Assembly (NCBI GenBank): GCA_012728995.1
Contig: JAAYEB010000166.1
Span: forward strand, 21,000-84,999
Direction: 5' to 3'
Source: Fibrobacter sp.
GTDB taxonomy: Bacteria; Fibrobacterota; Chitinivibrionia; Chitinivibrionales; Chitinispirillaceae
Length of the DNA stretch: 64,000 nt
The notes beneath the pieces are model-generated. The model searched no databases. It was not told the DNA's origin and saw only the letters and a program-made list of their open reading frames with translations. A program made the position numbers and the translations under genes. Each line of letters opens with the position of its first letter. Within the stretch, counting starts at the first letter, position 1. Positions 1 through 9,724 of this stretch are shown here, piece after piece.

Positions 1-1
1 A

Positions 2-382
2 GCAAAAAAAAATATTGATAGGGATAAAAAACTTGTATTAACTTCAAAATCAGCATACCCCTTTTTGAAAAGAATAGTATCTGATTTCAAGAATTCTTTT
101 CCTGAATTTAATACTTCGGTATTAATGGTCGAGAATAGTTTTTTTGGTGATTCGGTAACTGTTGCAGGTTTGTTGACAGCCGCGGATGTGATTAAAACAT
201 TAAAAAAATCGCCACAAAAAAACAATTATGAAAAAATCATACTTCCATCTGTTATGTTTAACTATGCAGGTTTTACTCTGGATGGTTATTCTGCAAAAAG
301 ATTGAGTCGTAAAACAGGATATGAGATAAAAACTGTAAATTCGCTTGAAGAACTTGTGTTTAAAAGCAAATACTATAAATAA
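2..382 (+). CDS. DUF512-family radical SAM-type protein, C-terminal part (5' end outside window)
   Basis: The reading frame is open to the left edge of the window, so this is a truncated view; the TTG at 65 is internal. The visible 126 residues match the end of the DUF512 domain: a V-L-T-x-K-S-A-Y-P stretch, then 'VAGLLTAADVI', 'KIILPSVMF' and 'LDG', closing with a short beta/alpha element. In this family the domain follows PDZ and radical SAM-like Fe-S domains, which would lie upstream. The molecular role of the family is not settled. It ends 48 bp before rluB and may be cotranscribed with it. Confidence 0.7.
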   Translation, partial: AKKNIDRDKKLVLTSKSAYPFLKRIVSDFKNSFPEFNTSVLMVENSFFGDSVTVAGLLTAADVIKTLKKSPQKNNYEKIILPSVMFNYAGFTLDGYSAKRLSRKTGYEIKTVNSLEELVFKSKYYK

Positions 383-430
383 TGGTCTGAAAACAGATCA
401 GAATATCACTTAGCCCAGGGGACAGTTCAA

Positions 431-1198
431 TTGACACGGATTAATGATAATGGAGAAACTTTAAGGCTTAACCGATATCTGGCACAATGTGGGTTAGGTT
501 CACGGCGAAAAGCTGATGAGCTTATCAGCACCGGGCACGTTTATGTAAATGGAAAACGGGTTACAGAAATGGGTGTAAAAGTTTTACCTGGCAGAGATAT
601 TATAGAATATCACGGCAAACAGGTAAAACCGATTCGAAACCTGGTTTATTATGCTTATAATAAGCCGGTAAATGTAATAGTTACAAAAAATGATCCGCAA
701 AAACGTGAAACTGTTTACGATGCATTGAAAAAAAAGAAAATTGATGTGGAACACCTCAATTATGTAGGGCGTCTGGATTACAATTCCGAGGGTTTATTAT
801 TGCTTACCAATGATGGCGATTTGATACATTCTGTTACCCATCCGCGGTTTAAAATAAAAAAGGTATATAGAGTGAAAATTATGAGGAGATTGTCATCAGA
901 AGAGATTGATATGTTAATCGGTGGAATTGAGTCTGATGGACAGATTCTTCATGCAGCTTCAGTGAGAGATGTTTCTCAGCCTGCTTCTGATAGGAAACAG
1001 TTCTGGTATGAAATTGAATTATTTGAAGGTAAAAATCGCCAGATTCGTAGAATGATGAAAGAATTGAGTGTGGGGATAAGTCGGTTGCGTCGAATCCAGT
1101 TCGGTTCTGTAAAACTTAATAACCTTGTTTCAGGTGACATTCGTACTTTGACAGAAAAAGAAGTCGCAGCACTGAAAAACTGTGGATATAAAAGGTAA
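431..1198 (+). CDS. rluB: Ribosomal large-subunit pseudouridine synthase (RsuA/RluB family)
   Basis: Isomerises a uridine of rRNA to pseudouridine in the cytoplasm. Residues about 11-70 are an S4 RNA-binding domain (LNRYLAQCGLGSRRKADELI), followed by the catalytic domain with the family signature GRLDYNSEGLLLLTNDG. D116 is the expected catalytic aspartate, and 'GKNRQIRRM' is present near the C-terminus. Length (255 residues) is typical. The start is TTG at 431, the first start in frame before the S4 domain, with a purine-rich AGGGGAC about 7 nt upstream. The RluB versus RluE/F/RsuA assignment rests on general similarity, so the exact target uridine is uncertain. Confidence 0.88.
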   Translation: MTRINDNGETLRLNRYLAQCGLGSRRKADELISTGHVYVNGKRVTEMGVKVLPGRDIIEYHGKQVKPIRNLVYYAYNKPVNVIVTKNDPQKRETVYDALKKKKIDVEHLNYVGRLDYNSEGLLLLTNDGDLIHSVTHPRFKIKKVYRVKIMRRLSSEEIDMLIGGIESDGQILHAASVRDVSQPASDRKQFWYEIELFEGKNRQIRRMMKELSVGISRLRRIQFGSVKLNNLVSGDIRTLTEKEVAALKNCGYKR

Positions 1199-1449
1199 TG
1201 TGTTCATTTTTTGATTTAAGAGGTTCACATTAATATTTTAACAGTATATTTTCGATAATCAGGAAAATTGCGATCAAGAGTTGTCCCTGGAGCAGTAGAA
1301 GATATCTTATAAAGAGATATGTTCACAAATTGCAAAAATGCTCATGGTCACATTTTGTTGAAACGCAAAAATAACAGACATCTCTTGCAGGTGTAACTCT
1401 GGTCGTTTTGTTCAGACAAAGTTAAACGGTTATAAGGAGGAGGAGTTGT

Positions 1450-1899
1450 ATGAAACTTGCAGTATTGATTAATTTAATCGTTATGTTAGTCTTTCCTCTT
1501 TTTGTCAATGCCCAGATGGGGATGAAATTCAGAGGAAGTGACGGATGGGGGATTCAGAGTCAATATGAAAGATTCTTTAACAATTATAGCCTTAGCCGGT
1601 ACTATGGCAAAATTACTGAAATTGATACTATAACCCCAATGCAGGATATGGGGAGTGGAATACAATTGAAACTTAAGGGAGACAGGGAAGAATATATCGT
1701 ACATTTAGGGCCTGCATGGTTTATTATTCATCAGGATATGTCTTTGGGTATTAACGAAACTGTTGAAATAAAAGGATGCAAGGTTGCAATTAATGGTAAA
1801 CCGGTTATTATGGCAGCAGAATTGAGACGAAAAGATAATATTTTGTATCTCAGAGACCAGGATGGAATTCCATACTGGTCTATGTGGAGAAAAAAATAG
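1450..1899 (+). CDS. Small secreted protein of unknown function, OB-fold-like
   Basis: The N-terminus is a clear Sec signal peptide (K-L, hydrophobic stretch, cleavage after 'VNA'), leaving a mature periplasmic or exported protein of about 127 residues. The mature part contains repeated short beta elements: 'YGKITEID', 'QLKLKGDREEYIVHLGPAW', 'ETVEIKGCKVAINGKP' and 'LRDQDGIPYWS'. This layout is seen in small OB-fold proteins that bind cofactors or nucleic acids, but I cannot name a family. An excellent ribosome site (AGGAGGAGG at 1436-1444) precedes ATG 1450. The stop codon abuts the stop of argA on the other strand with no spacer, so the two transcripts must overlap or terminate inside each other. 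Confidence 0.75.
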   Translation: MKLAVLINLIVMLVFPLFVNAQMGMKFRGSDGWGIQSQYERFFNNYSLSRYYGKITEIDTITPMQDMGSGIQLKLKGDREEYIVHLGPAWFIIHQDMSLGINETVEIKGCKVAINGKPVIMAAELRRKDNILYLRDQDGIPYWSMWRKK

Positions 1900-3255
1900 T
1901 CATTCTGAATGTAATGAAGCTTTATTTTCAGATAATTGATAACGGAGAATGCGGGAGTTTCTTTTTCTGTTAAAATCCTGTTGTTTCGAAAGTGGCAGAT
2001 CAGTCATTGTTGCAGGTGTAAAACCTAATTGAATAAACCAGTCTGAAGTTTGTGTTGTAAGTACAAAAACAGCTTTGTGATGCTGTTTTGCTGCTTTCTC
2101 CATTAAATATGAGATTACCTTTTTGCCAATACCAAGATTGGTATACATCTCGTCAACGACTATTGCTGCAATTTCACTTTGACCATCAGGGTATTCGTGA
2201 AGAGCTCCGCAAGCATGTATCGTTCCGTCTACTTCATATACAACATAATCATTTACTTTTTTTTCAAGATCTGAAGCTGTACGGTTAACAAGAATCTGCT
2301 GTTCAATAGCCGGTTGCATCAGACGTAGCACATCTGCAATATCGGGAATTTTCATAGGTCGTATGTTCTCATGCTGATTGGAATAGATCATTGTACCGAG
2401 ACCTCTGTTAGAAAAGATCTCTTTCAGTATCAACCCTTCAGAACTTCCATCTATAATATGTACTCTTCTTATTCCTTTGCTACAGGCACGTATTGCAAGT
2501 GAAACCAGTTCAAGCTGTTCATTGGGTAACATGCCGGAATTTAATTCAAGAAAGTGTGCTGCCTGGGCTATCGAAAGCTGTGTAATTATTTTGTCACTGG
2601 ATACATAAATATCTTCCGGTATTTTAAAACCATTGATACTTATACCGCTTCGGTTTGTAAGAAAAAAAAGTTTTGCTGCTTTAAGTTCCACGCCTATCGT
2701 ATATGCAAGTTCATTTGATGAAAGATTGTAAGGTTTTCCTTTTGCGTTCCATCCAATATTGGGAAAAATTGGAATAAGACCATCTTCAATTACATTTTTT
2801 AAAATGTCAGTTTGTAACCGTTCTACCATTCCGGAGCTCTGGTAATCGATCCCATTTCGAACACCAATGCTTTTTGCGCGAACCCAGTTTCCGATAACAG
2901 CGTTGGTATCATGCTCAGCCAGTAAAGTCATTAAATTATTTGATACATCGAATGCAGCCATTTTAATAAATGGGATAGTATCCGGTTCAGAAATGCGTAT
3001 GCCAGAAACTGATCGGCATTTCTTATTATAGGTTTGAAGGATGTCATTGATTCTGTTTCGCGCACCAGGTACTAAAACAATCCGGATTCCCATTTTATGA
3101 AGCAAGACCAGGTCTTTTACAAGAATAGGAAAATAAGGGCTTGATACCAGAGTATCATCAATCTTGATTACAAATATCTCATTTTTGTATCTATTGATAT
3201 ATCCGAAAGCCTGACGAATTATTTCAACCTGTTCTTTCAGTCTGCTTTTATCCAT
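1900..3255 (-). CDS. argA: Amino-acid N-acetyltransferase (N-acetylglutamate synthase)
   Basis: Catalyses acetyl-CoA + L-glutamate to N-acetylglutamate, the first step of arginine synthesis. Residues about 1-290 form an amino-acid-kinase fold (FVIKIDDTLV; RIVLVPGARNRINDIL; 'NIGWNAKGKPYNLSSNELA') and about 300-440 a GNAT acetyltransferase domain (AAIVVDEMYTNLGIGKKVISYL). Length 451 is close to the 440-450 residues of classical ArgA. No other arginine gene is nearby, so it is a standalone locus. A TATAAT box on the minus strand (positions 3284-3289) could be its -10. Kinase-domain regulation by arginine is known in the family and not visible here. Confidence 0.93.
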   Translation of the reverse strand: MDKSRLKEQVEIIRQAFGYINRYKNEIFVIKIDDTLVSSPYFPILVKDLVLLHKMGIRIVLVPGARNRINDILQTYNKKCRSVSGIRISEPDTIPFIKMAAFDVSNNLMTLLAEHDTNAVIGNWVRAKSIGVRNGIDYQSSGMVERLQTDILKNVIEDGLIPIFPNIGWNAKGKPYNLSSNELAYTIGVELKAAKLFFLTNRSGISINGFKIPEDIYVSSDKIITQLSIAQAAHFLELNSGMLPNEQLELVSLAIRACSKGIRRVHIIDGSSEGLILKEIFSNRGLGTMIYSNQHENIRPMKIPDIADVLRLMQPAIEQQILVNRTASDLEKKVNDYVVYEVDGTIHACGALHEYPDGQSEIAAIVVDEMYTNLGIGKKVISYLMEKAAKQHHKAVFVLTTQTSDWFIQLGFTPATMTDLPLSKQQDFNRKRNSRILRYQLSENKASLHSE

Positions 3256-3564
3256 TCTTTCTTATCCAATCATTAAATCTGTAATTATAAACTTATCATA
3301 AAAAAGGCAGTTTTTCGAGCCTGGTTTTCATCAAATACGAATATGCTGATATTTGTATTAAAGAAAAAATCAGTTAAAATTAATTGTACTCTAACCGGAA
3401 TTTGCCGGTATTTATAAATAGAAAATAAAATATGCACCAGAAGTTTGTGTAACAGGCAGTTATTAAAACCTGATTATAAGCTGGGTAATAATACCTGTGT
3501 GGGAAAAGCTATTATTCTTTAATTGACCTTGCGATAAAGGTAATACTATGTTATACTGAAAGTT
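3256..3564. other. Divergent intergenic region (309 bp)
   Basis: Lies between the divergent starts of argA and the transporter at 3565. I see a TATAAT on the minus strand at 3284-3289 (candidate -10 of argA), a short perfect hairpin ACCGG-AATTTG-CCGGT at 3394-3409, and TATACT at 3552-3557 directly before the transporter start. No open frame looks coding. Confidence 0.5.
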
Positions 3565-6174
3565 ATGAGAAATCAGGAATTGAAATTCAGTTATGGTATG
3601 ATGTTTCTGGTTTTAATGTTTTGTTTTGCTGCTGCAATATTGGGAGACAGCACAACAGAAGCGTTACTTTTAGCTCATTTTGATACCAGAATTGTTGCAT
3701 CCATGTTTTTATTTAATGCAGCTTTTCTGTTTTTAATATCCGGAATGATTATTCCTGTTATAGACAGAATAGATCGTGGTATTTTATTTCAGACAGCTCT
3801 TCTGGTACATGTGTCGATATTAATAGTTATCCGGTTTCTTCTTTATTTAAATCTGGAATTCCTGTATCCGTTTCTTTATTCTTATGCATATATTACAAAG
3901 CTCCTTTTTTTTCTTCTTTTTTGGACTCTTGTAAACGATCTTGTTGATTCCAGAAAAGCTGCAGGTTTATTTCCCCGGCTTGCTGCTGGCGGAACTTTAG
4001 GAGCAATAGGTATATCTTTTTTTATTACGTGGTTCATGAACTTTTTTCAGGTTCAAAATCTCTTTTATATTTGGAGCGCACTTGTTTTCTGTGTTTACCT
4101 TCTTTTTATTCCGGTAAAAAAAAGAAGCTCTGGAATTCATTTTAAAGTCAATCGGGATCGAATTGATCCTCAGGTTAAAAGTATCAATTCATTATTGGAT
4201 GGTATTAAACTGCTTAAGATGGAACCAATGTTGGGTCATATGTCGTTTCTGTATGGCCTGATCTTTTTTTTGCTGGTAATACAACAGTTCTATTTTTATT
4301 CTCAGATAAAAACAGCTTTGTCGGAAGCATCACAGGTTGCTTCTTTTCTGGGCTGCTTTAACGGTGTAAGTATGACAGTAACAATCATTTTACAGCTTAT
4401 GATAGCCGGCAAGGTTATCAGCCGTTTAGGTTCGACACGTTCAATGCTTCTGCTTCCTGTTATTCTGGTTTTCAATTACATTGCCATGTTATTGATATCG
4501 GCTGGAATTAGTCCGGGTGCAATTTCTTTATTTGGAGTTACGGTTGTTGGAATGGGTCTTCGTGTTGCATTTTTTGATTCATTTTTTTCGCCAAACTTTC
4601 AGATCTTTTTTTCCAGTTTACCACAGGAATTCAGGGGAAGGGGAAAGTTATGTATCGAGGGGATAATAAAACCGGTTTCGATCATTATTGCTGGTATATG
4701 GATTATTAGAGTTATGCCTGTTATTACTGATCGGATCAATTTCTACATTCTTGCAGTATTATCCTGTATTGCGATATTTGAATCCTGGCGATTAAGATCA
4801 AAATATACAGAAAGTTTGATAATGTATTTTTCCGGATACGTTGGAAAAAGGAGTAATATTCTTTTTAAGCAATTAAAGGTATCTGGAGAACCTAATTTTT
4901 CAGCAATGGTAAATGAAAAACTGAAAAATGAGGATTTTGTTGTTAAAAAGTTCATAATTGAATTCCTCGCTGATTCTGCAACCGATGAAGCAGTGTCGAT
5001 TCTTGATGAGAATCTTGGAAACAGAGACCCGCGGGTGAGAGCGTCAGTTCTTGTTGCACTGGGTAAATTAAAAATTGAAAAATCAAAAAAACATATTATC
5101 GCATGTTTATCAGATCCGGATCAACGGGTCATTGCTAATGCTGTAAGTGCATTGTGTCGGTATAAAGATCCTTCATTGAAGAAATACATTGAACCGTTTA
5201 TGAACAGTCATCATAGAAGAGTTCGTTCTGATGCCATGATAGCACTTTGGCCTTTTTCTGATGCAAAGAAAAAGGAATCTATTTTAAATGAACTTGAACA
5301 CGAATTGTTTGATTCTTCAAGTACACCGGCAAGGATCAGCAGCAATTTATATGTATTGGGAGAAATTGATGGCAGGAGATCATTGAAGATTCTGAATCAG
5401 TATCATTTATGTAATAAATGTGGCTATGACAATCAGATGGTTTTTGACCAGATGGTAAATGCTCTTTCAAAAAAAAATGATATATCGGCTATGCATACAT
5501 TACTTGAGATTGCAGTGGATTCTGGTAGAAAAAGGCAGATGGTTATTAAAGGCAAAATTGCACACTTTTTTAAAATGAACCCAGAAGTGATTTTAGGTTT
5601 TCTTAATGAAAAATCCTGTCTTAAAAGGAATTTGATTATTCAGGCTGTTTCTGAAATGCCTGAAGATTTAATTAAAAAAATCAGGCCTGAATTAAAGGAG
5701 ATTGCGTCAGAAGAGATGTTTCAGTTGAAAAGGAATATGGATGTATTCAGCAAAGTGTCTGGATATAAAGGTACAGAACTGTTTTGTTATTCATTAATGG
5801 AAGAATACATCGAAACTGAAATAAAAAGTTTACTTTTTATTGCATCTTTAATTGATAAATCAATGAAATTGAAAACTTGTATTTTACAGGTTTTCAACAA
5901 GGATGCTTATGCGCGCGCAAATGCTTTTGAGATGATGAACAATACCGGATTTTTAAAGCTGAATCGATTGATTATAAAAATGATGGAAAAGAAAGAACGA
6001 TTATTATCTATGGTTAATCATTCTGAAATACCTGAGCCAAAATTGTATTCTATTATTAAAAGGTTTATAGATTATGAAAACAGGTGGGTGGCAAAATGTG
6101 CTGATTTTAGTTTGCATAAATTTGCAGAATATGTATCGCAATCAGGCGATTCTGGTTTGTTAAATCTTAATTAA
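3565..6174 (+). CDS. ATP/ADP translocase-like (NTT/Npt) membrane transporter with C-terminal HEAT repeats
   Basis: Residues 1 to about 415 contain roughly a dozen hydrophobic segments. A conserved NTT-like block reads 'FWTLVNDLVDSRKAAGLFPRLAAGGTLGAIG', that is N-D, an R-K rich turn, then A-A-G-G-T-L-G-A. Nucleotide transporters of this class exchange ATP/ADP or import nucleotides in Rickettsia/Chlamydia, but free-living bacteria carry HEAT-fused homologues of unknown substrate. From about residue 440 the protein is soluble and helical, with HEAT-type repeats ('DEAVSILDENLGNRDPRVRASVLVALGKL' and following). It is the first gene of a six-gene unit, and the next gene encodes a cyclic-nucleotide-binding domain, a module often fused to this same architecture. 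ATG 3565 has no ribosome site but has TATACT 7 nt upstream, suggesting a leaderless message. Confidence 0.72.
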   Translation: MRNQELKFSYGMMFLVLMFCFAAAILGDSTTEALLLAHFDTRIVASMFLFNAAFLFLISGMIIPVIDRIDRGILFQTALLVHVSILIVIRFLLYLNLEFLYPFLYSYAYITKLLFFLLFWTLVNDLVDSRKAAGLFPRLAAGGTLGAIGISFFITWFMNFFQVQNLFYIWSALVFCVYLLFIPVKKRSSGIHFKVNRDRIDPQVKSINSLLDGIKLLKMEPMLGHMSFLYGLIFFLLVIQQFYFYSQIKTALSEASQVASFLGCFNGVSMTVTIILQLMIAGKVISRLGSTRSMLLLPVILVFNYIAMLLISAGISPGAISLFGVTVVGMGLRVAFFDSFFSPNFQIFFSSLPQEFRGRGKLCIEGIIKPVSIIIAGIWIIRVMPVITDRINFYILAVLSCIAIFESWRLRSKYTESLIMYFSGYVGKRSNILFKQLKVSGEPNFSAMVNEKLKNEDFVVKKFIIEFLADSATDEAVSILDENLGNRDPRVRASVLVALGKLKIEKSKKHIIACLSDPDQRVIANAVSALCRYKDPSLKKYIEPFMNSHHRRVRSDAMIALWPFSDAKKKESILNELEHELFDSSSTPARISSNLYVLGEIDGRRSLKILNQYHLCNKCGYDNQMVFDQMVNALSKKNDISAMHTLLEIAVDSGRKRQMVIKGKIAHFFKMNPEVILGFLNEKSCLKRNLIIQAVSEMPEDLIKKIRPELKEIASEEMFQLKRNMDVFSKVSGYKGTELFCYSLMEEYIETEIKSLLFIASLIDKSMKLKTCILQVFNKDAYARANAFEMMNNTGFLKLNRLIIKMMEKKERLLSMVNHSEIPEPKLYSIIKRFIDYENRWVAKCADFSLHKFAEYVSQSGDSGLLNLN

Positions 6175-6211
6175 TGACCACATCACAGAACAACCAGAGG
6201 AAGAGATAAAT

Positions 6212-6703
6212 ATGGATGAAAGATTGTCCTGCAACTTACTCGAAAATGTGTTGATCTTGAAAGAATGCCGGTTATTCTGTAATGTTAATACAAGTGAATT
6301 GCGTGCCGTTTCGCAAATAGCTCAAGAAGTATTTTTCGATAAGGGGCAGTGTATTATAAAAGAAGGCGAGAAAGGTAATTCTCTTTACCTGATAAAATCA
6401 GGGCAGGTACAGATGTTTCAGAAATCAATAAAAACAGGAGAATCGTTAAAAAAGGAAATACTTTATAGTGGGGATTGTTTTGGTGAGATGGCTGTAATAG
6501 ATGAGGAAATCCGGACAAAAACAGCTGTTTCAATGGGGAATTCTATCATGCTCAGAATAAACAGGGATGATTTATATAACACTATTCAGCTATATCCATC
6601 TATTGGAATAGAACTTTTTTGCAGGATTGTTAAAATGATATATAAAGAAAAACAATATCTCGAAAAGTTAATAGGCGACAGGCAGAATATGGAATCTGTC
6701 TAA
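6212..6703 (+). CDS. Cyclic nucleotide-binding domain protein (Crp-like effector domain only)
   Basis: 163 residues, almost all one cNMP-binding beta-roll: 'GQCIIKEGEKGNSLYLIKSGQVQMF', then the phosphate-binding-cassette region 'GDCFGEMAVIDEEIRTKTAVS'. The canonical cassette is FGE-(L/I)-A-L...R-(S/T)-A; here it is FGEMAVIDEEIRTKTAV, so the arginine is present (R-T-K-T-A). There is no helix-turn-helix, so it is not a transcription factor by itself. It follows the HEAT-fused transporter by 37 bp and precedes the solute-binding protein by 30 bp. I infer it is a detached sensory subunit for the transporter or for the downstream proteins. Ligand unknown. Confidence 0.8.
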   Translation: MDERLSCNLLENVLILKECRLFCNVNTSELRAVSQIAQEVFFDKGQCIIKEGEKGNSLYLIKSGQVQMFQKSIKTGESLKKEILYSGDCFGEMAVIDEEIRTKTAVSMGNSIMLRINRDDLYNTIQLYPSIGIELFCRIVKMIYKEKQYLEKLIGDRQNMESV

Positions 6704-6733
6704 TTTGAGTCTTTCTTGTAAGCAGTAGAATGT

Positions 6734-8167
6734 ATGGCCTTTGCACTTATAATGATTACAGGTTTAATTTTGTTTGCCTGTGCTCCAGTGAACATGGATG
6801 TTTATGTTCATATGATGCACAATCAGGAAATTTATCTGCGTGAAGAAGTCGTACCAGCTTTTGAGGCTGAAAACCGTGTGAAAATAGATGTAAGACATTA
6901 TGAATTAACTGATAGATTACATGAGATACTTGGAGATGACAACGTGAAACCGGCGCTTGTTAAAATTCCATTCGACAAAAGTGCAGCTTTGATGCAGAAA
7001 AATATTTTGATGCCTCTTGATTCTATTATATCTGAAGAGGATCTTGAAGAATTTAAAAAGGAATACCTTTTGATGTCTTTGGGAGCATTGGACGGAAAAC
7101 AGTATCTTGTACCTAGAAAATTCGAAACAAGAATAATGGTTTTTTGTAAAAGTAAGGTATCTGAAGCGGTATTGATTTGGCGTGAATACAGGGATCAGAT
7201 CAGTACGGAACTAAAAAAATATAATGGATATGGACTCCCCGACACATATTTGCTTGAAGAGGACCCTGAATCATGGGATTATTATGATATTTTTGTAGTT
7301 GGGTGGATTTGGGCTAACAGAACGTATTATGGTAAAAAAATGGCGAGAATTGCTCACAGAGGCCAAAACTACTCAGGTACATCATTACGGATTATTGATC
7401 GGGTTTTCCAGTTAAATGGAGATATTTCTGAGGTTAATTCGATGAAAGGGGATGGAGTTATTGATGCTTTTTATTGGGAAGCTGTTTATGTTTCAGCTGG
7501 TATCTTTAATCCGCAAATGTGGGAAAAAAGATGGGCCGGGAATGAAATCTGGCAGGGGTTTGGCAGAGGTGAAGTCTTTCTTTCATTTATGACACAATTG
7601 GATTGTTTTTTTATTCATGGAACTGGAAAAGATGGTCTGAATGGTTTTCTTGAAAATCCCGATGATATGGGAGTGGCAACTATGCCTGTTGGTTGCTCCA
7701 TGGAATTAAATACAGAAAAAGGTGTTCCCAGACGTATCGGAAAAAAGACCATTTCAACAGGAGGATGGTGGTGGGGAATTCCAAAAAATAGCCCTGCGCC
7801 TGCGGCATCATTTAAATTTTTATCTTACATAACAGGTGTTTCTGCTCTGATTCAGGAGAGTACAAGGTTTGGAATGATTCCGGTAAGAAAAAATGTTCTT
7901 GAAGATATACAAATGTTATTCGGTGGAATGTGGATTTCTGATATCTACAATGTTTCTTTAAAACAGCTAATGCATAATGGGAATGTTACTATTGGTTCAG
8001 ATGCTGCTTTTGAAAAAATTTCTTCATTATATCTGGAGGCCTGGAATGATATTGTTGTAAATCGAAACTGGTCTTCAGATAAAATGATTCCATCAAGGGA
8101 GTATATCAGTAAGTTGTTAGATACTAAATATGGACAGAAAATTACAGAAATGGCATCCGTAAAATAG
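6734..8167 (+). CDS. Orphan extracellular solute-binding lipoprotein (family 1, sugar-binding type)
   Basis: A hydrophobic signal ending in a lipobox (L-F-A-C, Cys at about residue 15) is followed by a periplasmic binding fold: 'NQEIYLREEVVPAFEAENRVKIDVRHYEL' is the usual first beta-alpha unit of ABC sugar-binding proteins. 'TGGWWWGIPKNSPAPAASFKFLSYITG' matches the late hinge/helix region seen in MalE-like proteins. Total 477 residues, typical. No ABC permease or ATPase is nearby. It sits inside a unit with TPR, coiled-coil and membrane AraC proteins, so I infer a role in sensing a ligand rather than import. The ribosome site is weak; ATG 6734 is the first start that keeps the signal peptide. 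Confidence 0.78.
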   Translation: MAFALIMITGLILFACAPVNMDVYVHMMHNQEIYLREEVVPAFEAENRVKIDVRHYELTDRLHEILGDDNVKPALVKIPFDKSAALMQKNILMPLDSIISEEDLEEFKKEYLLMSLGALDGKQYLVPRKFETRIMVFCKSKVSEAVLIWREYRDQISTELKKYNGYGLPDTYLLEEDPESWDYYDIFVVGWIWANRTYYGKKMARIAHRGQNYSGTSLRIIDRVFQLNGDISEVNSMKGDGVIDAFYWEAVYVSAGIFNPQMWEKRWAGNEIWQGFGRGEVFLSFMTQLDCFFIHGTGKDGLNGFLENPDDMGVATMPVGCSMELNTEKGVPRRIGKKTISTGGWWWGIPKNSPAPAASFKFLSYITGVSALIQESTRFGMIPVRKNVLEDIQMLFGGMWISDIYNVSLKQLMHNGNVTIGSDAAFEKISSLYLEAWNDIVVNRNWSSDKMIPSREYISKLLDTKYGQKITEMASVK

Positions 8168-8203
8168 CTGAAACAAGAATAATTAAAAAGTGAAGCTTGG
8201 TTA

Positions 8204-9682
8204 ATGGAAAAAGACACATATAAAAAGGATGAGCAGGATATAGAGGTATTGCGTGAATTGTATTCTGCAGGTCAGAGGGACAAAGAAACTGTAATGAATC
8301 TTGCTCAGTATTATACCAATCGTGGCTGGTATAATGAAGCTATTGATATTTTAAAAGATGCTATTGCAAACCACTGTGATGATTATATGCTGCTGCTTGA
8401 ATATGGCAATACCTGCTTCAGACGAAAAGATTATAAAACAGCAGTCGAATCGTTCAGAAAAGTAACTGAATTAAAACCTCAAAGTGTAGAGGGATGGAAT
8501 AATCTTGGCATTGGGTTGATACAAATTGGAGATTTTGAGGCTGCCAGGGAGGCTTTCAGTAAAGTTCTTCAGATTGAACCTCAAAATCCCGGTGCATTAA
8601 TGAATGTTGGAAACTGTTTTTACAACAGCAGGGATTATGAAGAAGCACGAAACTTTTTTAAGGAGGTCATCAAGCTTAAACCGGATTTTACTGATGCATG
8701 GTTTAATCTGGGTAATACATTTATTGAATTGGAAGATTATGGTCAGGCCAGAATCTCATTTGAAAAAGCTCTGAACTATGATCCAGATTTTTTTTCAGCA
8801 TTGAAGAATTTAGGCTTTGTATATGATAAAATGGAATTATGTAATGAAGCAGAAAACTGTTATCTGAAAGCGATCGAAAAGTGTAAAGCTGATGCTGCAA
8901 TCCGGGTTAATCTCGGAAACCTTTATCTCAGGCAGAAAAAATTCGATGATGCCAGGAGGTGCTTTTTAAAAGCTGTCAGACTTGCTCCTTACAATACAAG
9001 TGGATGGATGGGGTTGCGTTATCTTGCACTTATAAAAGGAGATTTGAATATGTTCGTAAGGGCTACACTGGCGTCACTTCCAAGGCTTAGTGATGAAATA
9101 CTGGCCCAGAGCATTGAAATCCTTTACGAATTTAATCAGTTGTCAAAAGCCGAAGAGATACTTGCACAGGCCGATCGTCTTGGCAGAACTGCAGATCTGC
9201 TTGATCTTCAAAAATTGCTGATAGCTCAGAAAAAGAGGAGTGATACAGAGGAAACCGCAGATATTTATAAAAGATTGTGTAACGTAACTCAGACCGATAC
9301 AATCAGAAAAGGGTTGGCCCGATATGCACTGGAAAAGGGATTACATGATCAGGTGATCAAATATATTCAGAGTATGGAAAATCCGGACGATGCTGCATAC
9401 GGCTTGATTTGGCGTGCATTTCTGGCAAAAAATGAGATATCTAAGGCAAAACAGCAAATACAAAACTATATTAAAGAAAATCCTGAAAGTTATGATTGCT
9501 GGTTTCTTTTGGCAAGAATTGAAGCGTTGAGAGGGCATAGAATTCGCGCTGAAAGATTTCTGGTTCGTGCATTGGAAAATGGATTTACTAATCTGGAGGA
9601 ACTTAATCAATATTCCGATTTAAAGGAAATATTTGATTCTCTTGCTCAATCATCAAAAGACAGGCTTCTTGAATGTCATTAA
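8204..9682 (+). CDS. Tetratricopeptide-repeat protein
   Basis: 492 residues, no signal peptide or membrane segment. From about residue 30 to 270 there are consecutive 34-residue TPR units, with the classic W/L-G-Y-A-F-A-P spacing (for example 'AWFNLGNTFIELEDYGQARISFEKALNYDPD'). The C-terminal half is more irregular helical repeat. TPR proteins are scaffolds for protein contacts, and no enzymatic motif is visible. It is embedded between the solute-binding lipoprotein (36 bp upstream) and the coiled-coil protein (42 bp downstream), so it probably assembles with products of the same unit. Confidence 0.85.
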   Translation: MEKDTYKKDEQDIEVLRELYSAGQRDKETVMNLAQYYTNRGWYNEAIDILKDAIANHCDDYMLLLEYGNTCFRRKDYKTAVESFRKVTELKPQSVEGWNNLGIGLIQIGDFEAAREAFSKVLQIEPQNPGALMNVGNCFYNSRDYEEARNFFKEVIKLKPDFTDAWFNLGNTFIELEDYGQARISFEKALNYDPDFFSALKNLGFVYDKMELCNEAENCYLKAIEKCKADAAIRVNLGNLYLRQKKFDDARRCFLKAVRLAPYNTSGWMGLRYLALIKGDLNMFVRATLASLPRLSDEILAQSIEILYEFNQLSKAEEILAQADRLGRTADLLDLQKLLIAQKKRSDTEETADIYKRLCNVTQTDTIRKGLARYALEKGLHDQVIKYIQSMENPDDAAYGLIWRAFLAKNEISKAKQQIQNYIKENPESYDCWFLLARIEALRGHRIRAERFLVRALENGFTNLEELNQYSDLKEIFDSLAQSSKDRLLECH

Positions 9683-9724
9683 AAAAAATTACAGGTTTAA
9701 AGGTAAAAGAAAGGCGGTTATGAA

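Noticed and set aside
3533..3557. TTGACC/TATACT as a complete promoter of the 3565 gene
   Set aside because: The spacer is only 13 bp; the TATACT may work with another -35 sequence.
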